Shown: positions 48,018 through 58,009, counted from the first letter of the stretch. The stretch is DNA of 64,000 nt from a bacterium SCSIO 12643 (GCA_024398135.1 CP073750.1:3410001-3474000); one strand, 5' to 3'. Notes: generated by a model not told the origin, from the sequence alone. Translations and numbers: made by a program.

Positions 48018-48896
48018 ATGGGATATTTAATTCTTGCAGTTTTAACTCTGGTATTAATTTTCGTTTTATACCGTTTATGGTTCAAACAGAAATGGAAAAC
48101 TCCGTCCAAGCCTTTTCCTAAAGCATGGCAAAAAATCCTGTTAAGAGAGGTCGGTTTTTATGCAGGGTTATCTACTGAAGGAAAACGACATTTTGAATTT
48201 AAGATCCAGGAATTTCTTTTGAACATAAGAATCACTGGAATTGATACAGCTGTAGACATAGATGATGAATTATTAATCGCTGCCAGTGCGGTAATTCCCA
48301 TTTTTGAATTCCCCAAATGGAAATACACGAATCTGTTTGAAGTGTTATTATATTCTTCATCATTTAACGAAAAGTTTCAAACCAAAGGTGCGGAACGAAA
48401 TATTCTGGGGATGGTAGGAACAGGATATATGAATGGGAAAATGATTTTGTCCAAACAAGCACTGCATCATGGGTTTCAAAATGAAACGGATAAAAAGAAT
48501 ACGGCTATTCATGAATTTGTTCATTTGATTGATAAATCCGATGGGGTAATTGACGGAATTCCTGAAAGTTTATTGAACAAGCAATATGTGATTCCCTGGA
48601 TAGATTTGATGAATCAGGAAATGAATGCTATTTATGATAAAAGCTCAGACATTAATCCGTACGGAGGAACGAATAAATCTGAGTTTTTTGCTGTGGCCAG
48701 TGAATACTTTTTTGAAAGACCTAAATTGATGGCTCAGAAACATCCGGAATTGTATCAAGTTTTAGAAGGAATGTTCAATAGTAACATGGACGAAAGAGAA
48801 TTAAATAGAACTCAAAACAGTATTAGAAGAAATGACCCTTGTCCTTGCGGAAGTGGTGGAAAATTCAAAAACTGTTGTGGAAGATTTCATTATTAA
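48018..48896 (+). CDS. MtfA-like (M90) zinc peptidase with C-terminal SEC-C motif
   Basis: 292 residues. One N-terminal membrane helix (about 3-20) precedes the M90 domain, which carries the zinc motif HEFVHLID (His165 and His169, then Asp) and the downstream region GGTNKSEFFAVASEYFFERP with the third ligand. MtfA in E. coli is an aminopeptidase that binds the Mlc repressor. The C-terminus is a SEC-C motif (NDPCPCGSGGKFKNCCG), known from SecA and thought to bind metal and target protein; an MtfA/SEC-C fusion is less common. It is 1 base after the barrel gene and 9 before an orphan. Confidence 0.88.
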   Translation: MGYLILAVLTLVLIFVLYRLWFKQKWKTPSKPFPKAWQKILLREVGFYAGLSTEGKRHFEFKIQEFLLNIRITGIDTAVDIDDELLIAASAVIPIFEFPKWKYTNLFEVLLYSSSFNEKFQTKGAERNILGMVGTGYMNGKMILSKQALHHGFQNETDKKNTAIHEFVHLIDKSDGVIDGIPESLLNKQYVIPWIDLMNQEMNAIYDKSSDINPYGGTNKSEFFAVASEYFFERPKLMAQKHPELYQVLEGMFNSNMDERELNRTQNSIRRNDPCPCGSGGKFKNCCGRFHY

Positions 48897-48905
48897 AAAA
48901 ACAAA

Positions 48906-49343
48906 ATGGGAATTTTTTCAAGATTACTAGAACGCGATGCAGAAAACCTTTCAATTAATAAGATAAAAGGTTTTGAAAGGGAAATAATAGCTAGTAAAGA
49001 ATCATCTAAACTAAGCATTGAGTACTCGGAATTAATGGGGTATCATTACTTAAGATTTTATCTAATAAGCCCTATTGATATTAATACTTTTAAGGGATGT
49101 CGAATAGGATTTAAAAATCAAGAACAAGAAATTATAGTTGATTCAGATAGTTCTGAAATCATTACTTTTTTTTCTAATAAATTGAATTTAGGACTTTCCG
49201 AGTTTGAAGTAGAAATTGAAGATTCTATTTGTACCATGATAAAAGAGAAGAAAATAGATCAAATAGTGGTTTTCTATAAAAACGATATATTAGAATTGGA
49301 GGTAATTGAAAAAGAGTATTTACGATCAATAATGTTTGATTAG
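48906..49343 (+). CDS. Orphan cytoplasmic protein
   Basis: 145 residues, with no signal peptide or membrane segment. It is beta-rich with many acidic and Ile residues (KNQEQEIIVDSDSSEIITFF) and ends in VIEKEYLRSIMFD. I recognise no family. Codons are more AT-rich than the neighbours, which could mean recent gain, and in size and composition it resembles small immunity-type proteins, but no toxin gene lies beside it. Its 9-base gap from the MtfA gene suggests readthrough. Confidence 0.6.
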   Translation: MGIFSRLLERDAENLSINKIKGFEREIIASKESSKLSIEYSELMGYHYLRFYLISPIDINTFKGCRIGFKNQEQEIIVDSDSSEIITFFSNKLNLGLSEFEVEIEDSICTMIKEKKIDQIVVFYKNDILELEVIEKEYLRSIMFD

Positions 49344-49421
49344 TGTTGCTTACAACTTTTATTCTAGACTTTACGTCTACTATGTGAGAATGCGGGTATG
49401 TTTAATCTTTAATAAATACTC

Positions 49422-50246
49422 ATGAATTATTTAAAAACCGTTTTGTTAACCTTAATTTGTCTGATTTTCATAAAATTAGTTTCAGCCCAAAAGTTTTATG
49501 TTGGTATATCTTCCGGCTATGCTATTGGTATTGCCAATCAAAGAGGTGATATGGTGAATTCCTATGTGGATTATTCTAAAGTCGTCACAGAATATAGGTT
49601 TGAGAATGTACCGTATTCTCTGGGGAGGGGATGGAATATTGGTGGTCAATTTGGATATAGGTTCCATAAAAATATTGCTTTTGAAACGCAAATAAACTAT
49701 CATCAAAGTGCTGATGTTGATCAGAATGACATTGAAATAACATCTAATTTTGGAATAGGAAAATCTGAACTCCATGAGCGTAAAACTATAAGTGCCAAGA
49801 TGTATCGAATTACCCCTTCTATAGTTCTTCATATGGGAAATGAAAAGATCAATCCTTATATGAAGCTCGGTGCTGTAATTGGTTTTGGTCGTATCATTAC
49901 AGATGGAGCATCGGTATTCAATTCAGTTGGAAATACGAATAGTAGTTCCTATAAAAAAATAGATGAAGGAGGAGTCTCATTTGGAGCTAAAGGAGCTTTT
50001 GGATTGGATTATATACTATCATCCAAATGGTCGGTTTTTTCTGAATTAAGTTTTATCACCATGTCATATGCTCCTGAATATGGGAATCTTGAAACATCCG
50101 ATGGGACGAAAAGAAATTATAACTACGATGATTCATTTTCAGAGAGTGAAAAATTCATAATTCTTTTTGATATGCCCGAGACGCTAAAAAGGTCTTACAA
50201 TTTTAACAGTTGCGGTTTAGATTTAGGTGTGAGGTTTAGTTTTTAG
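49422..50246 (+). CDS. Outer-membrane beta-barrel protein (OMP_b-brl type)
   Basis: 274 residues with a signal peptide (ending LVSAQ), then a barrel opening with FYVGISSGYAIG and later GQFGYRFHKNIAFETQINYHQS, ending with LDLGVRFSF, a typical C-terminal aromatic strand for BAM recognition. The many Tyr, Gly and Ser residues fit an OmpW/PorT-like eight-strand barrel. Function is unknown. It is a single gene with 78 bases before and 124 after it. Confidence 0.8.
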   Translation: MNYLKTVLLTLICLIFIKLVSAQKFYVGISSGYAIGIANQRGDMVNSYVDYSKVVTEYRFENVPYSLGRGWNIGGQFGYRFHKNIAFETQINYHQSADVDQNDIEITSNFGIGKSELHERKTISAKMYRITPSIVLHMGNEKINPYMKLGAVIGFGRIITDGASVFNSVGNTNSSSYKKIDEGGVSFGAKGAFGLDYILSSKWSVFSELSFITMSYAPEYGNLETSDGTKRNYNYDDSFSESEKFIILFDMPETLKRSYNFNSCGLDLGVRFSF

Positions 50247-50370
50247 TTAGAATTAGTATTGATTTAAACAACCCGTTTGGTGGATCAAAAACTCTTAACA
50301 AAAGGGTAGATTTCCCCTTCATTTTCCTAACAATAATCGTATTTTCGCGGCACTTAAAAAATGCAGTGAA

Positions 50371-51324
50371 ATGAGTATTAGATACGTTATTGTTGAGTCG
50401 GAAGTAGGTGCCGGAACGAGAGGTGCTTCATTAGGATTTAAAGCCATGGAAGTGGTGGGGTGGAACAATAAAAGTGAAACCTTATCTAAATACAATCACA
50501 AGACCGTTGAGGTATACAACCAAGATTTGTACCGAGACGTTGATACTCCTAATGCTATTCGTATTGAAACTGTAGTTAAAGTGCTGGAAAATGTAACTGA
50601 AGCAGTGCATACCGCTATGGAAACTGAGTTTCCGATTGTGTTGTCCGGAGATCATTCTATTGCTGCCGGGACGATTGCGGGTATGAAAAAAGCATATCCA
50701 AATAAACGCTTAGGTGTGGTTTGGATTGATGCTCATGCCGATATTCATTCGCCATATACCACACCATCAGGAAATGTGCATGGAATGCCATTAGGTTCTG
50801 CGTTAGGTTTGGATAATCTGGAATTAAAAATCAATGAGCTTAGCGATAAAGAAGTAGCTGCCTGGAATAGGATGAAAGGTCTTTCAGGAGTAGTTCCTAA
50901 CGTATTACCAGAAGATACAGTGTATTTTGGAGTAAGAGATACAGAAGAACAAGAAGACGAAATCATTGCAAAACATCAAATCAGGAATTACCGGGTGGAA
51001 GAGGTCCGGCATAGAGGCATGGATGTTTGTATATCCGAAGCCATAGAAAGATTAGACCACTGTGATATGATTTACATTTCATTTGATGTAGATAGTATGG
51101 ATTGTGATTTAATTTCTCATGGTACAGGAACACCGGTTTCAAAAGGGTTTGATGAAAAGGAAATCAAAGAAATCATTACAGCTTTTATTGAAACTGAAAA
51201 GGTAGGATGTCTGGAGTTTGTAGAGATCAATCCAACTTTAGACGAAAAGAAAAATAAAATGGCGGAAACAGCTTTTGAAATTCTGGAAGATGTATTGCCG
51301 CAAATTGAGAAGGTAAACCAGTAA
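50371..51324 (+). CDS. rocF: Arginase
   Basis: Hydrolyses arginine to ornithine and urea with two Mn ions in the cytoplasm. 317 residues. Metal ligands are in GDHSIAAG, DAHADIHSP and SFDVDSMD; the phrase SGNVHGMP is the arginase substrate loop, which favours arginase over agmatinase or formimidoylglutamase. The end EINPTLDEKKNKMAE also fits. It is close upstream of argS (55 bases to the chosen ATG), an arginine-linked pairing by position only. Confidence 0.93.
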   Translation: MSIRYVIVESEVGAGTRGASLGFKAMEVVGWNNKSETLSKYNHKTVEVYNQDLYRDVDTPNAIRIETVVKVLENVTEAVHTAMETEFPIVLSGDHSIAAGTIAGMKKAYPNKRLGVVWIDAHADIHSPYTTPSGNVHGMPLGSALGLDNLELKINELSDKEVAAWNRMKGLSGVVPNVLPEDTVYFGVRDTEEQEDEIIAKHQIRNYRVEEVRHRGMDVCISEAIERLDHCDMIYISFDVDSMDCDLISHGTGTPVSKGFDEKEIKEIITAFIETEKVGCLEFVEINPTLDEKKNKMAETAFEILEDVLPQIEKVNQ

Positions 51325-51379
51325 AGTTTATCAGCGAAGAATGGAAAAACCACGATGGTTTTTTACAAAAAGCATAGCA

Positions 51380-53155
51380 ATGAATATTGAACAAAATATA
51401 ATAGAAAACGTAAATAAAGTATTAATCAAACTGTTTGGAGATCAGGATTTCCCTTCGATTCAATTACAAAAAACACGTAAAGAATTTGAAGGAGATTATA
51501 CTGTAAATGTCTTTCCTCTTTTAAAGATTAGTCGTAAAAATCCAATGGAAACGGCTCAAATGATTGGAGAGGAAATGACCCAGATGGTTGATTTTATTGA
51601 ATCTTTTGAGATTGTAAAAGGATTCCTGAATTTAAAAATCAGCAATTCATACTGGAACGATCTTTTCCAACAAATTGCACAAACTGAAAACTGGGGATTT
51701 GCGCCAGATTCAGGAAGAACAGTAATGGTTGAGTATTCTTCACCGAATACGAATAAGCCGTTGCACTTAGGTCATTTAAGAAATAATTTCTTAGGGTATT
51801 CGGTAGCAGAAATTCTTAAAGCAAACGGACACCATGTAGTAAAAACACAGATCATCAACGATCGTGGAATTCACATTTGTAAATCCATGATCGCATGGCA
51901 ACGTTTTGGAGATGGTGAAACACCGGAATCATCAGGACTTAAAGGAGATCATCTGGTAGGTAAATACTATGTGAAATTTGATCAGGAATACAAAAAGGAA
52001 ATTGCTGATTTAGTAGCAAAAGGGGCAGAAGAGGAAGAAGCAAAGAAAAATGCACCAATTCTTAAGGCAGCACAAGAAATGCTGCAGCAATGGGAAGCAA
52101 AAGAGCCTGAAGTATATGCACTTTGGGAAAAAATGAACGGATGGGTTTATGCTGGGTTTGAAACAACCTATAAATCAATGGGAGTTGATTTTGATAAACT
52201 TTATTATGAGTCAGATACTTACCTGTATGGGAAAGACTTCGTAACAGAAGGATTGGAAAAAGGAATTTTCTATAAAAAAGAGGATGGTTCAGTTTGGATT
52301 GACTTAACAGCTGAAGGTCTAGATCATAAACTGGTTTTACGTGCAGATGGAACTGCGGTGTACATGACACAGGATATTGGTACAGCGATTCAGAGATACA
52401 AAGATTATCCAAATCTAAATCAACTGATATATACAGTAGGAAACGAACAGGATTATCACTTCAAAGTACTGTTTATCATTCTTCAAAAACTCGGATTTGA
52501 TTGGGCCAAAGAATGCTATCATTTGTCTTATGGCATGGTGGAGCTTCCTCATGGTAAAATGAAGTCTAGAGAAGGAACAGTGGTCGATGCAGATGATTTG
52601 ATGCAGGGCATGGTAGATGATGCTAAAAAGGCATCTGAAATTCATGGACATATTTCTGATCAGACCGAAGAAGAACAAAATGCACTAGCCGATAAGGTGG
52701 GTAAAGGTGCTTTAAAGTATTTCATTCTTAAAGTAGATCCGAAAAAGAAAATGTTGTTTGATCCGTCAGCATCTATTGATCTGAATGGGAACACTGCACC
52801 GTTTATTCAATATGCACATGCCAGAATTCAATCAATCATTCGCAGAGCTGGAGGTGTAGAACCAGTAAAAATATCAGAAGATCATCTGACCGAAAAAGAA
52901 TTGGATTTGATCAAAACGATGAATGATTACCCATCAATCATTGCGGAAGCAGGGAAAAACTATAGCCCGGCTAACATCGCGAATTACATTTATGATTTGG
53001 TGAAAATGTATAATTCATTTTATCAATCTACCCCAATCTTCAACGAAGACAATGAACCTTTAACGCAATTCAGAGTTTTATTGTCCGATCAGGTCGGTAA
53101 GACGATTAAATCAGGTATGAAGCTTTTAGGTATTCAGGTACCTGACAGAATGTAG
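51380..53155 (+). CDS. argS: Arginyl-tRNA synthetase
   Basis: Charges tRNA-Arg in the cytoplasm. 591 residues. An N-terminal Add-1 domain (about 1-100) is followed by the class I catalytic core with HIGH as LHLGHLRN, a KMSKS-like KMKSREGT and the C-terminal helical anticodon domain with the family ending GMKLLGIQVPDRM. The ATG at 51380 (MNIEQNIIENV) matches usual N-termini; the in-frame ATG at 51341 would add 13 residues without a role. Confidence 0.96.
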   Translation: MNIEQNIIENVNKVLIKLFGDQDFPSIQLQKTRKEFEGDYTVNVFPLLKISRKNPMETAQMIGEEMTQMVDFIESFEIVKGFLNLKISNSYWNDLFQQIAQTENWGFAPDSGRTVMVEYSSPNTNKPLHLGHLRNNFLGYSVAEILKANGHHVVKTQIINDRGIHICKSMIAWQRFGDGETPESSGLKGDHLVGKYYVKFDQEYKKEIADLVAKGAEEEEAKKNAPILKAAQEMLQQWEAKEPEVYALWEKMNGWVYAGFETTYKSMGVDFDKLYYESDTYLYGKDFVTEGLEKGIFYKKEDGSVWIDLTAEGLDHKLVLRADGTAVYMTQDIGTAIQRYKDYPNLNQLIYTVGNEQDYHFKVLFIILQKLGFDWAKECYHLSYGMVELPHGKMKSREGTVVDADDLMQGMVDDAKKASEIHGHISDQTEEEQNALADKVGKGALKYFILKVDPKKKMLFDPSASIDLNGNTAPFIQYAHARIQSIIRRAGGVEPVKISEDHLTEKELDLIKTMNDYPSIIAEAGKNYSPANIANYIYDLVKMYNSFYQSTPIFNEDNEPLTQFRVLLSDQVGKTIKSGMKLLGIQVPDRM

Positions 53156-53234
53156 CCATTTTGAAGAAGCTATCGAAGTGAAACAGATGAACATCGAACG
53201 AAAACAATTATTATTGCAGCTATAAAATACATCC

Positions 53235-54578
53235 ATGTTTAATAGATTACAAGAGAGATTAGAAAAGTCGTTTCAGACCCTAAAAGGTCAGGGGAGTATT
53301 ACGGAAATTAACGTAGCTCAAACGATGAAGGAGATCCGTAGAGCGTTGCTGGATGCGGATGTGAATTATAAAATCGCGAAAGAGTTTACCAATACGGTAA
53401 AAGAAAAAGCTTTAGGTGCGGATGTACTGACGGCAATATCTCCTGGTCAGTTATTGACTAAGATTACCCATGATGAGTTAGCGAACTTGATGGGAGAAAC
53501 CGTTGAAGAATTGGATTTAAGTGGAAATCCAGCGGTGATCTTGATGGCAGGACTTCAAGGTTCTGGTAAAACCACCCATTCAGGTAAATTGGCAAATTTC
53601 TTAAAAACCAAGAAGGGAAAGACTCCGTTATTGGTTGCTGCCGATGTTTACAGACCTGCAGCGATTGATCAGTTGCATGTGGTGGGAGAGCAAATTGGTG
53701 TGGATGTATATTCTAACAAAGAAGAAAAAGATCCGGTAAAAATTGCTGAAGCAGGTATTGCCCATGCAAAAAGTAATGGACAAAATGTGGTAATTGTTGA
53801 TACCGCTGGTCGTTTGGCTGTTGATGAGCAAATGATGCAGGAAATTGCTGCTATTAAAAATAGCATCAATCCGAAAGAAACTTTGTTTGTCGTGGATGCC
53901 ATGACCGGTCAGGATGCGGTAAATACTGCAAAAGAGTTTAATGATAGATTAAACTTTGATGGGGTAATTCTTACCAAATTAGATGGTGATGCTCGTGGTG
54001 GTGCCGCTTTATCGATTCGTCACGTTGTTAAGAAACCAATTAAGTTTATTGGTACCGGTGAGAAAATGGAAGCGTTGGATATTTTCTATCCGGAACGTAT
54101 GGCCGACCGTATTCTCGGTATGGGGGACGTGGTTTCCTTAGTAGAGCGTGTTCAGGATCAATTTGATGAAGAGCAGGCCCGTAAGCTTCAAAAGAAAATT
54201 GCGAAGAACCAGTTTAACTTTGATGATTTTCTACAACAAATTCAACAAATCCAGAAAATGGGTAATGTGAAGGATTTGATGGGAATGTTGCCAGGTATGG
54301 GGAAAGCAATGAAGAATATTGACATTGAGGATGATGCTTTTAAACATATTGAAGCAATTATCTATTCAATGACACCTAAAGAAAGACAACAGCCACAGAT
54401 CATTAATGGTTCACGTAAAAAACGAATCGCAAAAGGAAGTGGAAGAGATGTTCAGGAAGTGAATCAGTTGATGAAACAATTCAACGATACCAAGAAAATG
54501 ATGAAACTGATGAACAATAAGTCTGCGATGGCCAATATGATGAAACATTTGGGTGGAATGCCAGGAATGGGACAATAA
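53235..54578 (+). CDS. ffh: Signal recognition particle protein Ffh
   Basis: GTPase subunit of the signal recognition particle, which targets membrane proteins to SecYEG with the 4.5S RNA. 447 residues: N domain (about 1-95), G domain with GLQGSGKTTHSGKLA, DTAGRL and TKLDGDARGG, and a Met-rich M domain (about 300-430) with NGSRKKRIAKGSG and ending GGMPGMGQ. The RNA gene is not in the window. The gene stands in a run with argS before it and folD after it. Confidence 0.97.
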   Translation: MFNRLQERLEKSFQTLKGQGSITEINVAQTMKEIRRALLDADVNYKIAKEFTNTVKEKALGADVLTAISPGQLLTKITHDELANLMGETVEELDLSGNPAVILMAGLQGSGKTTHSGKLANFLKTKKGKTPLLVAADVYRPAAIDQLHVVGEQIGVDVYSNKEEKDPVKIAEAGIAHAKSNGQNVVIVDTAGRLAVDEQMMQEIAAIKNSINPKETLFVVDAMTGQDAVNTAKEFNDRLNFDGVILTKLDGDARGGAALSIRHVVKKPIKFIGTGEKMEALDIFYPERMADRILGMGDVVSLVERVQDQFDEEQARKLQKKIAKNQFNFDDFLQQIQQIQKMGNVKDLMGMLPGMGKAMKNIDIEDDAFKHIEAIIYSMTPKERQQPQIINGSRKKRIAKGSGRDVQEVNQLMKQFNDTKKMMKLMNNKSAMANMMKHLGGMPGMGQ

Positions 54579-54617
54579 TAGCAATCAAAACGAAATTTAA
54601 CTAAACAGAATAACGAA

Positions 54618-55490
54618 ATGACTTTATTAGACGGAAAGAAAACTTCTAACGAGATTAAAGAAGAGTTAGCCATTGAGGTAGCTAAGATTAAAGCAGAAGG
54701 AGGAAAAGTACCTCATTTAGCAGCAATATTAGTTGGAGATAATGGAGCAAGTATCACTTATGTGAATGCTAAAGTGAAAGCTTGTGAAAAAGTTGGTTTC
54801 GGTTCTAGTTTAATTAAAATGCCTGTCGAAACAACTCAAGAAGAATTGTTGGCTAAGATCGAAGAGTTAAACAATGATGATGTGATTGACGGATTTATTG
54901 TGCAGTTGCCATTACCGGATCATATCGATGAAGAAACCGTTTTAAATGCTGTTTCTCCTATCAAAGATGTGGATGGATTTCATCCGGCAAACTTTGGTAA
55001 AGTAGCTTTAGGGTTGCCTTCATTTATTCCGGCAACACCAAACGGAATTTTAGAATTGTTGAAACGCTACAATGTAGAGACTTCAGGAAAGCATTGCGTG
55101 GTTGTTGGAAGAAGTCATATCGTAGGATTACCGATGTCCATTTTAATGGGACAAAACAATTATCCGGGTAACTGTACGGTAACTTTAACGCATTCCAGAA
55201 CAAAGAATCTGGCAGAGATTACTAAAACTGCAGATATCCTTATTGTCGCGTTAGGTAAGCCTGAGTTTGTAACTGGTGATATGGTAAAAGAAGGCGTAAC
55301 GGTGATTGATGTAGGTATCACACGGGTGAAAGATGAAACGAAAAAATCAGGTTTCCGTTTATTGGGAGATGTTCATTTCGATTCAGTAGCACCAAAGTCT
55401 GAGTTCATCACTCCGGTTCCAGGAGGTGTAGGACCAATGACAATTGCATCATTAATGCAAAACACTTTAAAAGCCATTGACTTGAAGTAA
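54618..55490 (+). CDS. folD: Bifunctional methylene-THF dehydrogenase / methenyl-THF cyclohydrolase
   Basis: FolD interconverts 5,10-methylene-THF and 10-formyl-THF with NADP in the cytoplasm. 290 residues with the catalytic Lys in [13 protein letters not shown], the nucleotide-site phrase [14 protein letters not shown] and the ending [18 protein letters not shown]. It follows ffh by 39 bases and is closed by a clear terminator. Confidence 0.97.
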   Translation: MTLLDGKKTSNEIKEELAIEVAKIKAEGGKVPHLAAILVGDNGASITYVNAKVKACEKVGFGSSLIKMPVETTQEELLAKIEELNNDDVIDGFIVQLPLPDHIDEETVLNAVSPIKDVDGFHPANFGKVALGLPSFIPATPNGILELLKRYNVETSGKHCVVVGRSHIVGLPMSILMGQNNYPGNCTVTLTHSRTKNLAEITKTADILIVALGKPEFVTGDMVKEGVTVIDVGITRVKDETKKSGFRLLGDVHFDSVAPKSEFITPVPGGVGPMTIASLMQNTLKAIDLK

Positions 55491-55511
55491 GAATCAAAAG
55501 ATAATAATAGG

Positions 55512-55540
55512 AAAACCGATATTAGCGTATCGGTTTTTTT
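55512..55540 (+). terminator. Intrinsic terminator after folD
   Basis: AAAACCGATA (55512-55521) pairs with TATCGGTTTT (55528-55537), loop TTAGCG, followed by further T residues. Confidence 0.9.
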
Positions 55541-55561
55541 GTGGAATAAATTAAGGATAAA

Positions 55562-56065
55562 ATGAAAGGTTTAATAATACATGGTAGTTCAAGAAAAGAT
55601 GGCAACACGAGTTTAGCGATTGAAGAATTGAGAGGACTTTGGAGCTCTGATAGAATAGATTTAGTAGATTATGCAATTGCCCAATATGATTATGAACATC
55701 AATATAACGATGATGACTTTATAGCGTTGATGCGTCAAATCGTAGAATACGATGTGATCGTTTTTGCCACACCGGTATATTGGTACGCCATGAGCGGAGT
55801 AATGAAGACCTTTTTTGATCGAATCACAGATTGTTTAAAGGTTGAAAAAGAACTGGGACGGAAACTCAGAGGTAAAAAAATGGCTGCAATATCGTGTGGC
55901 TCAGAATCAGGAGAAGTATTTGGGTTCTTTTATCCATTTGAAAGTAGTGCTGATTATTTAGGAATGGATTATTTAGGACATACACATACCTGGGTTTCTG
56001 ATACGGAGTTGACTGATGAGGTGAAAGAAATTATTGCAGAGTTTAAAAATAAACTTGAAGTTTAA
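55562..56065 (+). CDS. Flavodoxin-fold NAD(P)H-dependent FMN oxidoreductase
   Basis: 167 residues. The N-terminal phosphate loop GSSRKDGNTSLAI and the mid-sequence FATPVYWYAMSGVMKTFFDR are typical of the NADPH-dependent FMN reductase/iron-sulfur flavoprotein group that uses the flavodoxin fold in the cytoplasm. Substrate cannot be told from sequence. It opens a run of small plus-strand genes after the folD terminator. Confidence 0.9.
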   Translation: MKGLIIHGSSRKDGNTSLAIEELRGLWSSDRIDLVDYAIAQYDYEHQYNDDDFIALMRQIVEYDVIVFATPVYWYAMSGVMKTFFDRITDCLKVEKELGRKLRGKKMAAISCGSESGEVFGFFYPFESSADYLGMDYLGHTHTWVSDTELTDEVKEIIAEFKNKLEV

Positions 56066-56092
56066 CCCTATCTAAAATTGAGATTAAAGTTT

Positions 56093-56704
56093 ATGAAAAA
56101 GTGGATATTATTCGTTCTATTATTTGGACTTGGGACACTGAAAGCGCAACAAGCCATGTATGAGATTTGTCCGATTAAAAATTCTGAAAGGATTCCGGAT
56201 GTTGAGGTATTGGATCAAAATGGAGAGTCAGTTAATTTAAAACAATATATTGGAGAGAGGCCAGTGGTGGTGGTTTTCTACCGTGGCGGTTGGTGTCCAT
56301 TTTGCATGCGTCATTTGGCAGCTTTACAGGAAGTACATGGAAAGATTAAAAAAATGGGATTTGAACTCATAGCCGTCACACCAGATGATTTTATTCACTT
56401 TGATACGACCATTGCAAAAAGTGGAGGTATTGATTACAAATTGTTTTCTGATAAGAATATAAATGCTATTAACGGATTTGGAATTGGATGGAAGATTGAT
56501 GATGAATTATATCTGAAATATAGAAATGAATATCATATGGATACCGAATGGTGGACCAGTTCAATTCATCACGTATTACCGGTACCTGCAGTATTTGTGA
56601 TCAAATATGGTATTGTTCAATATCAGCATGTAGATCCGAAGTATTCACAAAGATTGTCACCAGATATCCTAATTAGTTTCTTAAAGGCCGTACAGGAGAA
56701 GTAA
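56093..56704 (+). CDS. Exported thioredoxin-fold, peroxiredoxin-like protein
   Basis: 203 residues from ATG 56093. A signal peptide ends at TLKAQQ. The AhpC/TSA-like fold has the active-site segment VVFYRGGWCPFCMRHLAALQE, with CxxC rather than a lone peroxidatic Cys, followed by VTPDDF and a late cis-proline region LPVPAVFVI. It probably reduces disulfides or peroxides in the periplasm. The longer frame starts at TTG 56078; the ATG leads straight into the signal peptide and is favoured. Confidence 0.85.
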   Translation: MKKWILFVLLFGLGTLKAQQAMYEICPIKNSERIPDVEVLDQNGESVNLKQYIGERPVVVVFYRGGWCPFCMRHLAALQEVHGKIKKMGFELIAVTPDDFIHFDTTIAKSGGIDYKLFSDKNINAINGFGIGWKIDDELYLKYRNEYHMDTEWWTSSIHHVLPVPAVFVIKYGIVQYQHVDPKYSQRLSPDILISFLKAVQEK

Positions 56705-56778
56705 GTTTAAATTAGGAATACAACCTTGAAACCAAAGTTTAAGTATATCTTGTCAGATGTTATAAAATTCGGGATAAA

Positions 56779-57270
56779 ATGCGATATATAGGGTTTTTAT
56801 TGTTTCTGTTTTCATTGCACGCGGTGGCACAAAATCCACATCTGGAAGCTTTTGCTCCCCTGGTGAATAAAACCTGGAAGGCGGAAGGAAAATGGAGTAA
56901 TGGAAGTAAATTTATACAAGAAGTAAGTTTTAAATATGACTTACAGAAAAACGTTGTGGTTACGAACTCCAAAGGGTTTATCGACTACTCTCAAACGAAA
57001 TTAGGAAATCGGAATCATGGTGTACGTATGTGGGTCAATGAAGCCAAAGCAATAAAGTTTTGGGAGTTTGATGTCTTTGGTGGAGTTACCAAAGGTACCG
57101 TGACTACTGAGAATAAGAATTTCGTTTATACCTACGATTATGGTGGTACAATAGTCACTGATATGTGGGAATACGTTGATGAGAATACATACAGATTTGT
57201 GGTGGGTGTATTTAAGGATGGAAAATGGGAGAGCATTTATCTAGATACACAGTTTAAAGCCGTACAGTAA
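56779..57270 (+). CDS. Small exported beta-rich protein of unknown function
   Basis: 163 residues with a signal peptide (ending HAVAQ) and a lipocalin-like run of short strands (WKAEGKWSNGSKFIQEVSFKYD, WEFDVFGGVTKGTVT). It may belong to the DUF1579-like group, but I am not sure. No membrane segment and no sorting domain, so probably periplasmic. It is 74 bases after the thioredoxin-fold gene and 11 before the DKNYY gene. Confidence 0.65.
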   Translation: MRYIGFLLFLFSLHAVAQNPHLEAFAPLVNKTWKAEGKWSNGSKFIQEVSFKYDLQKNVVVTNSKGFIDYSQTKLGNRNHGVRMWVNEAKAIKFWEFDVFGGVTKGTVTTENKNFVYTYDYGGTIVTDMWEYVDENTYRFVVGVFKDGKWESIYLDTQFKAVQ

Positions 57271-57281
57271 GAATATTAATA

Positions 57282-58007
57282 ATGCCAAAAAGCTTTTATT
57301 TCATAATGATTTGTCTTTTCACTTATGCTTGTGAAGGGTATGAAGTTAAAAATGGACAGGTATATTATAAAGATTGGAATGAGGCGCATGGAACACGAGA
57401 AAATATAATTTCGAAAGCAGATGCGCAGACTTTTGAAATACTGGGAAATGAAGCCTATGCGCGAGATAAGAATTATGTGTTTTACCATGGGCAAATTATT
57501 CATGGAGCCGATCCGGAATCGTTTGAACCTTTAGAAGGGCTATTTGCCATAGATAAAGAACGCGCGTATTATTCAGGAGATTCGATAGAAGGAGCAAGTA
57601 GCCGGGATTTTAAAGTTTTAGAAAGTGGATATTCTGCCGACTATAAAGACATATACCTGCAAAGAAAACCATTGCACGTATGTTCTGTAGAAGGTTTTAA
57701 ATTCATTGAAGCCACAGATGATAAGAGGTTTTTCACCAGATGGTCTACTGATGGATGTCATTACTTTTATTTAGAATATAAAGTACCTTCGGACGATTAT
57801 GAAAAGATAAAAATTTATCCAAAAGGAGAAGGGTTTTCAACTGATGGTACGTATATCTACTTCTGTGGAAGAAATATAATGTTTAACAAAGAAGGAGAAC
57901 GAATACTAGATACGGTGGATCTCGCTACTTTTGAAGTGGATGGTATTGATTGTAGAGATAAGTTTGGATGTATCAATGTTTTCCATGGAAGAGAATTCTG
58001 CGAATAA
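57282..58007 (+). CDS. DKNYY-family lipoprotein
   Basis: 241 residues. A lipoprotein signal ends at FTYAC (Cys at about 17). The protein then repeats blades with phrases ARDKNYVFYHGQIIHGADPESFEPL, AIDKERAYYSGDSIEGASSRDFKVL and STDGTYIYFCGRNIM, the pattern of DKNYY domains: a surface or periplasmic repeat family with no assigned activity. Stop overlaps nothing, but the VOC gene begins only 2 bases downstream. Confidence 0.75.
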   Translation: MPKSFYFIMICLFTYACEGYEVKNGQVYYKDWNEAHGTRENIISKADAQTFEILGNEAYARDKNYVFYHGQIIHGADPESFEPLEGLFAIDKERAYYSGDSIEGASSRDFKVLESGYSADYKDIYLQRKPLHVCSVEGFKFIEATDDKRFFTRWSTDGCHYFYLEYKVPSDDYEKIKIYPKGEGFSTDGTYIYFCGRNIMFNKEGERILDTVDLATFEVDGIDCRDKFGCINVFHGREFCE

Positions 58008-58009
58008 AT

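Noticed and set aside
57968-58009. Longer start for the VOC gene
   Set aside because: The extra 14 residues lie inside the DKNYY gene and do not resemble VOC N-termini; ATG 58010 gives the normal start.
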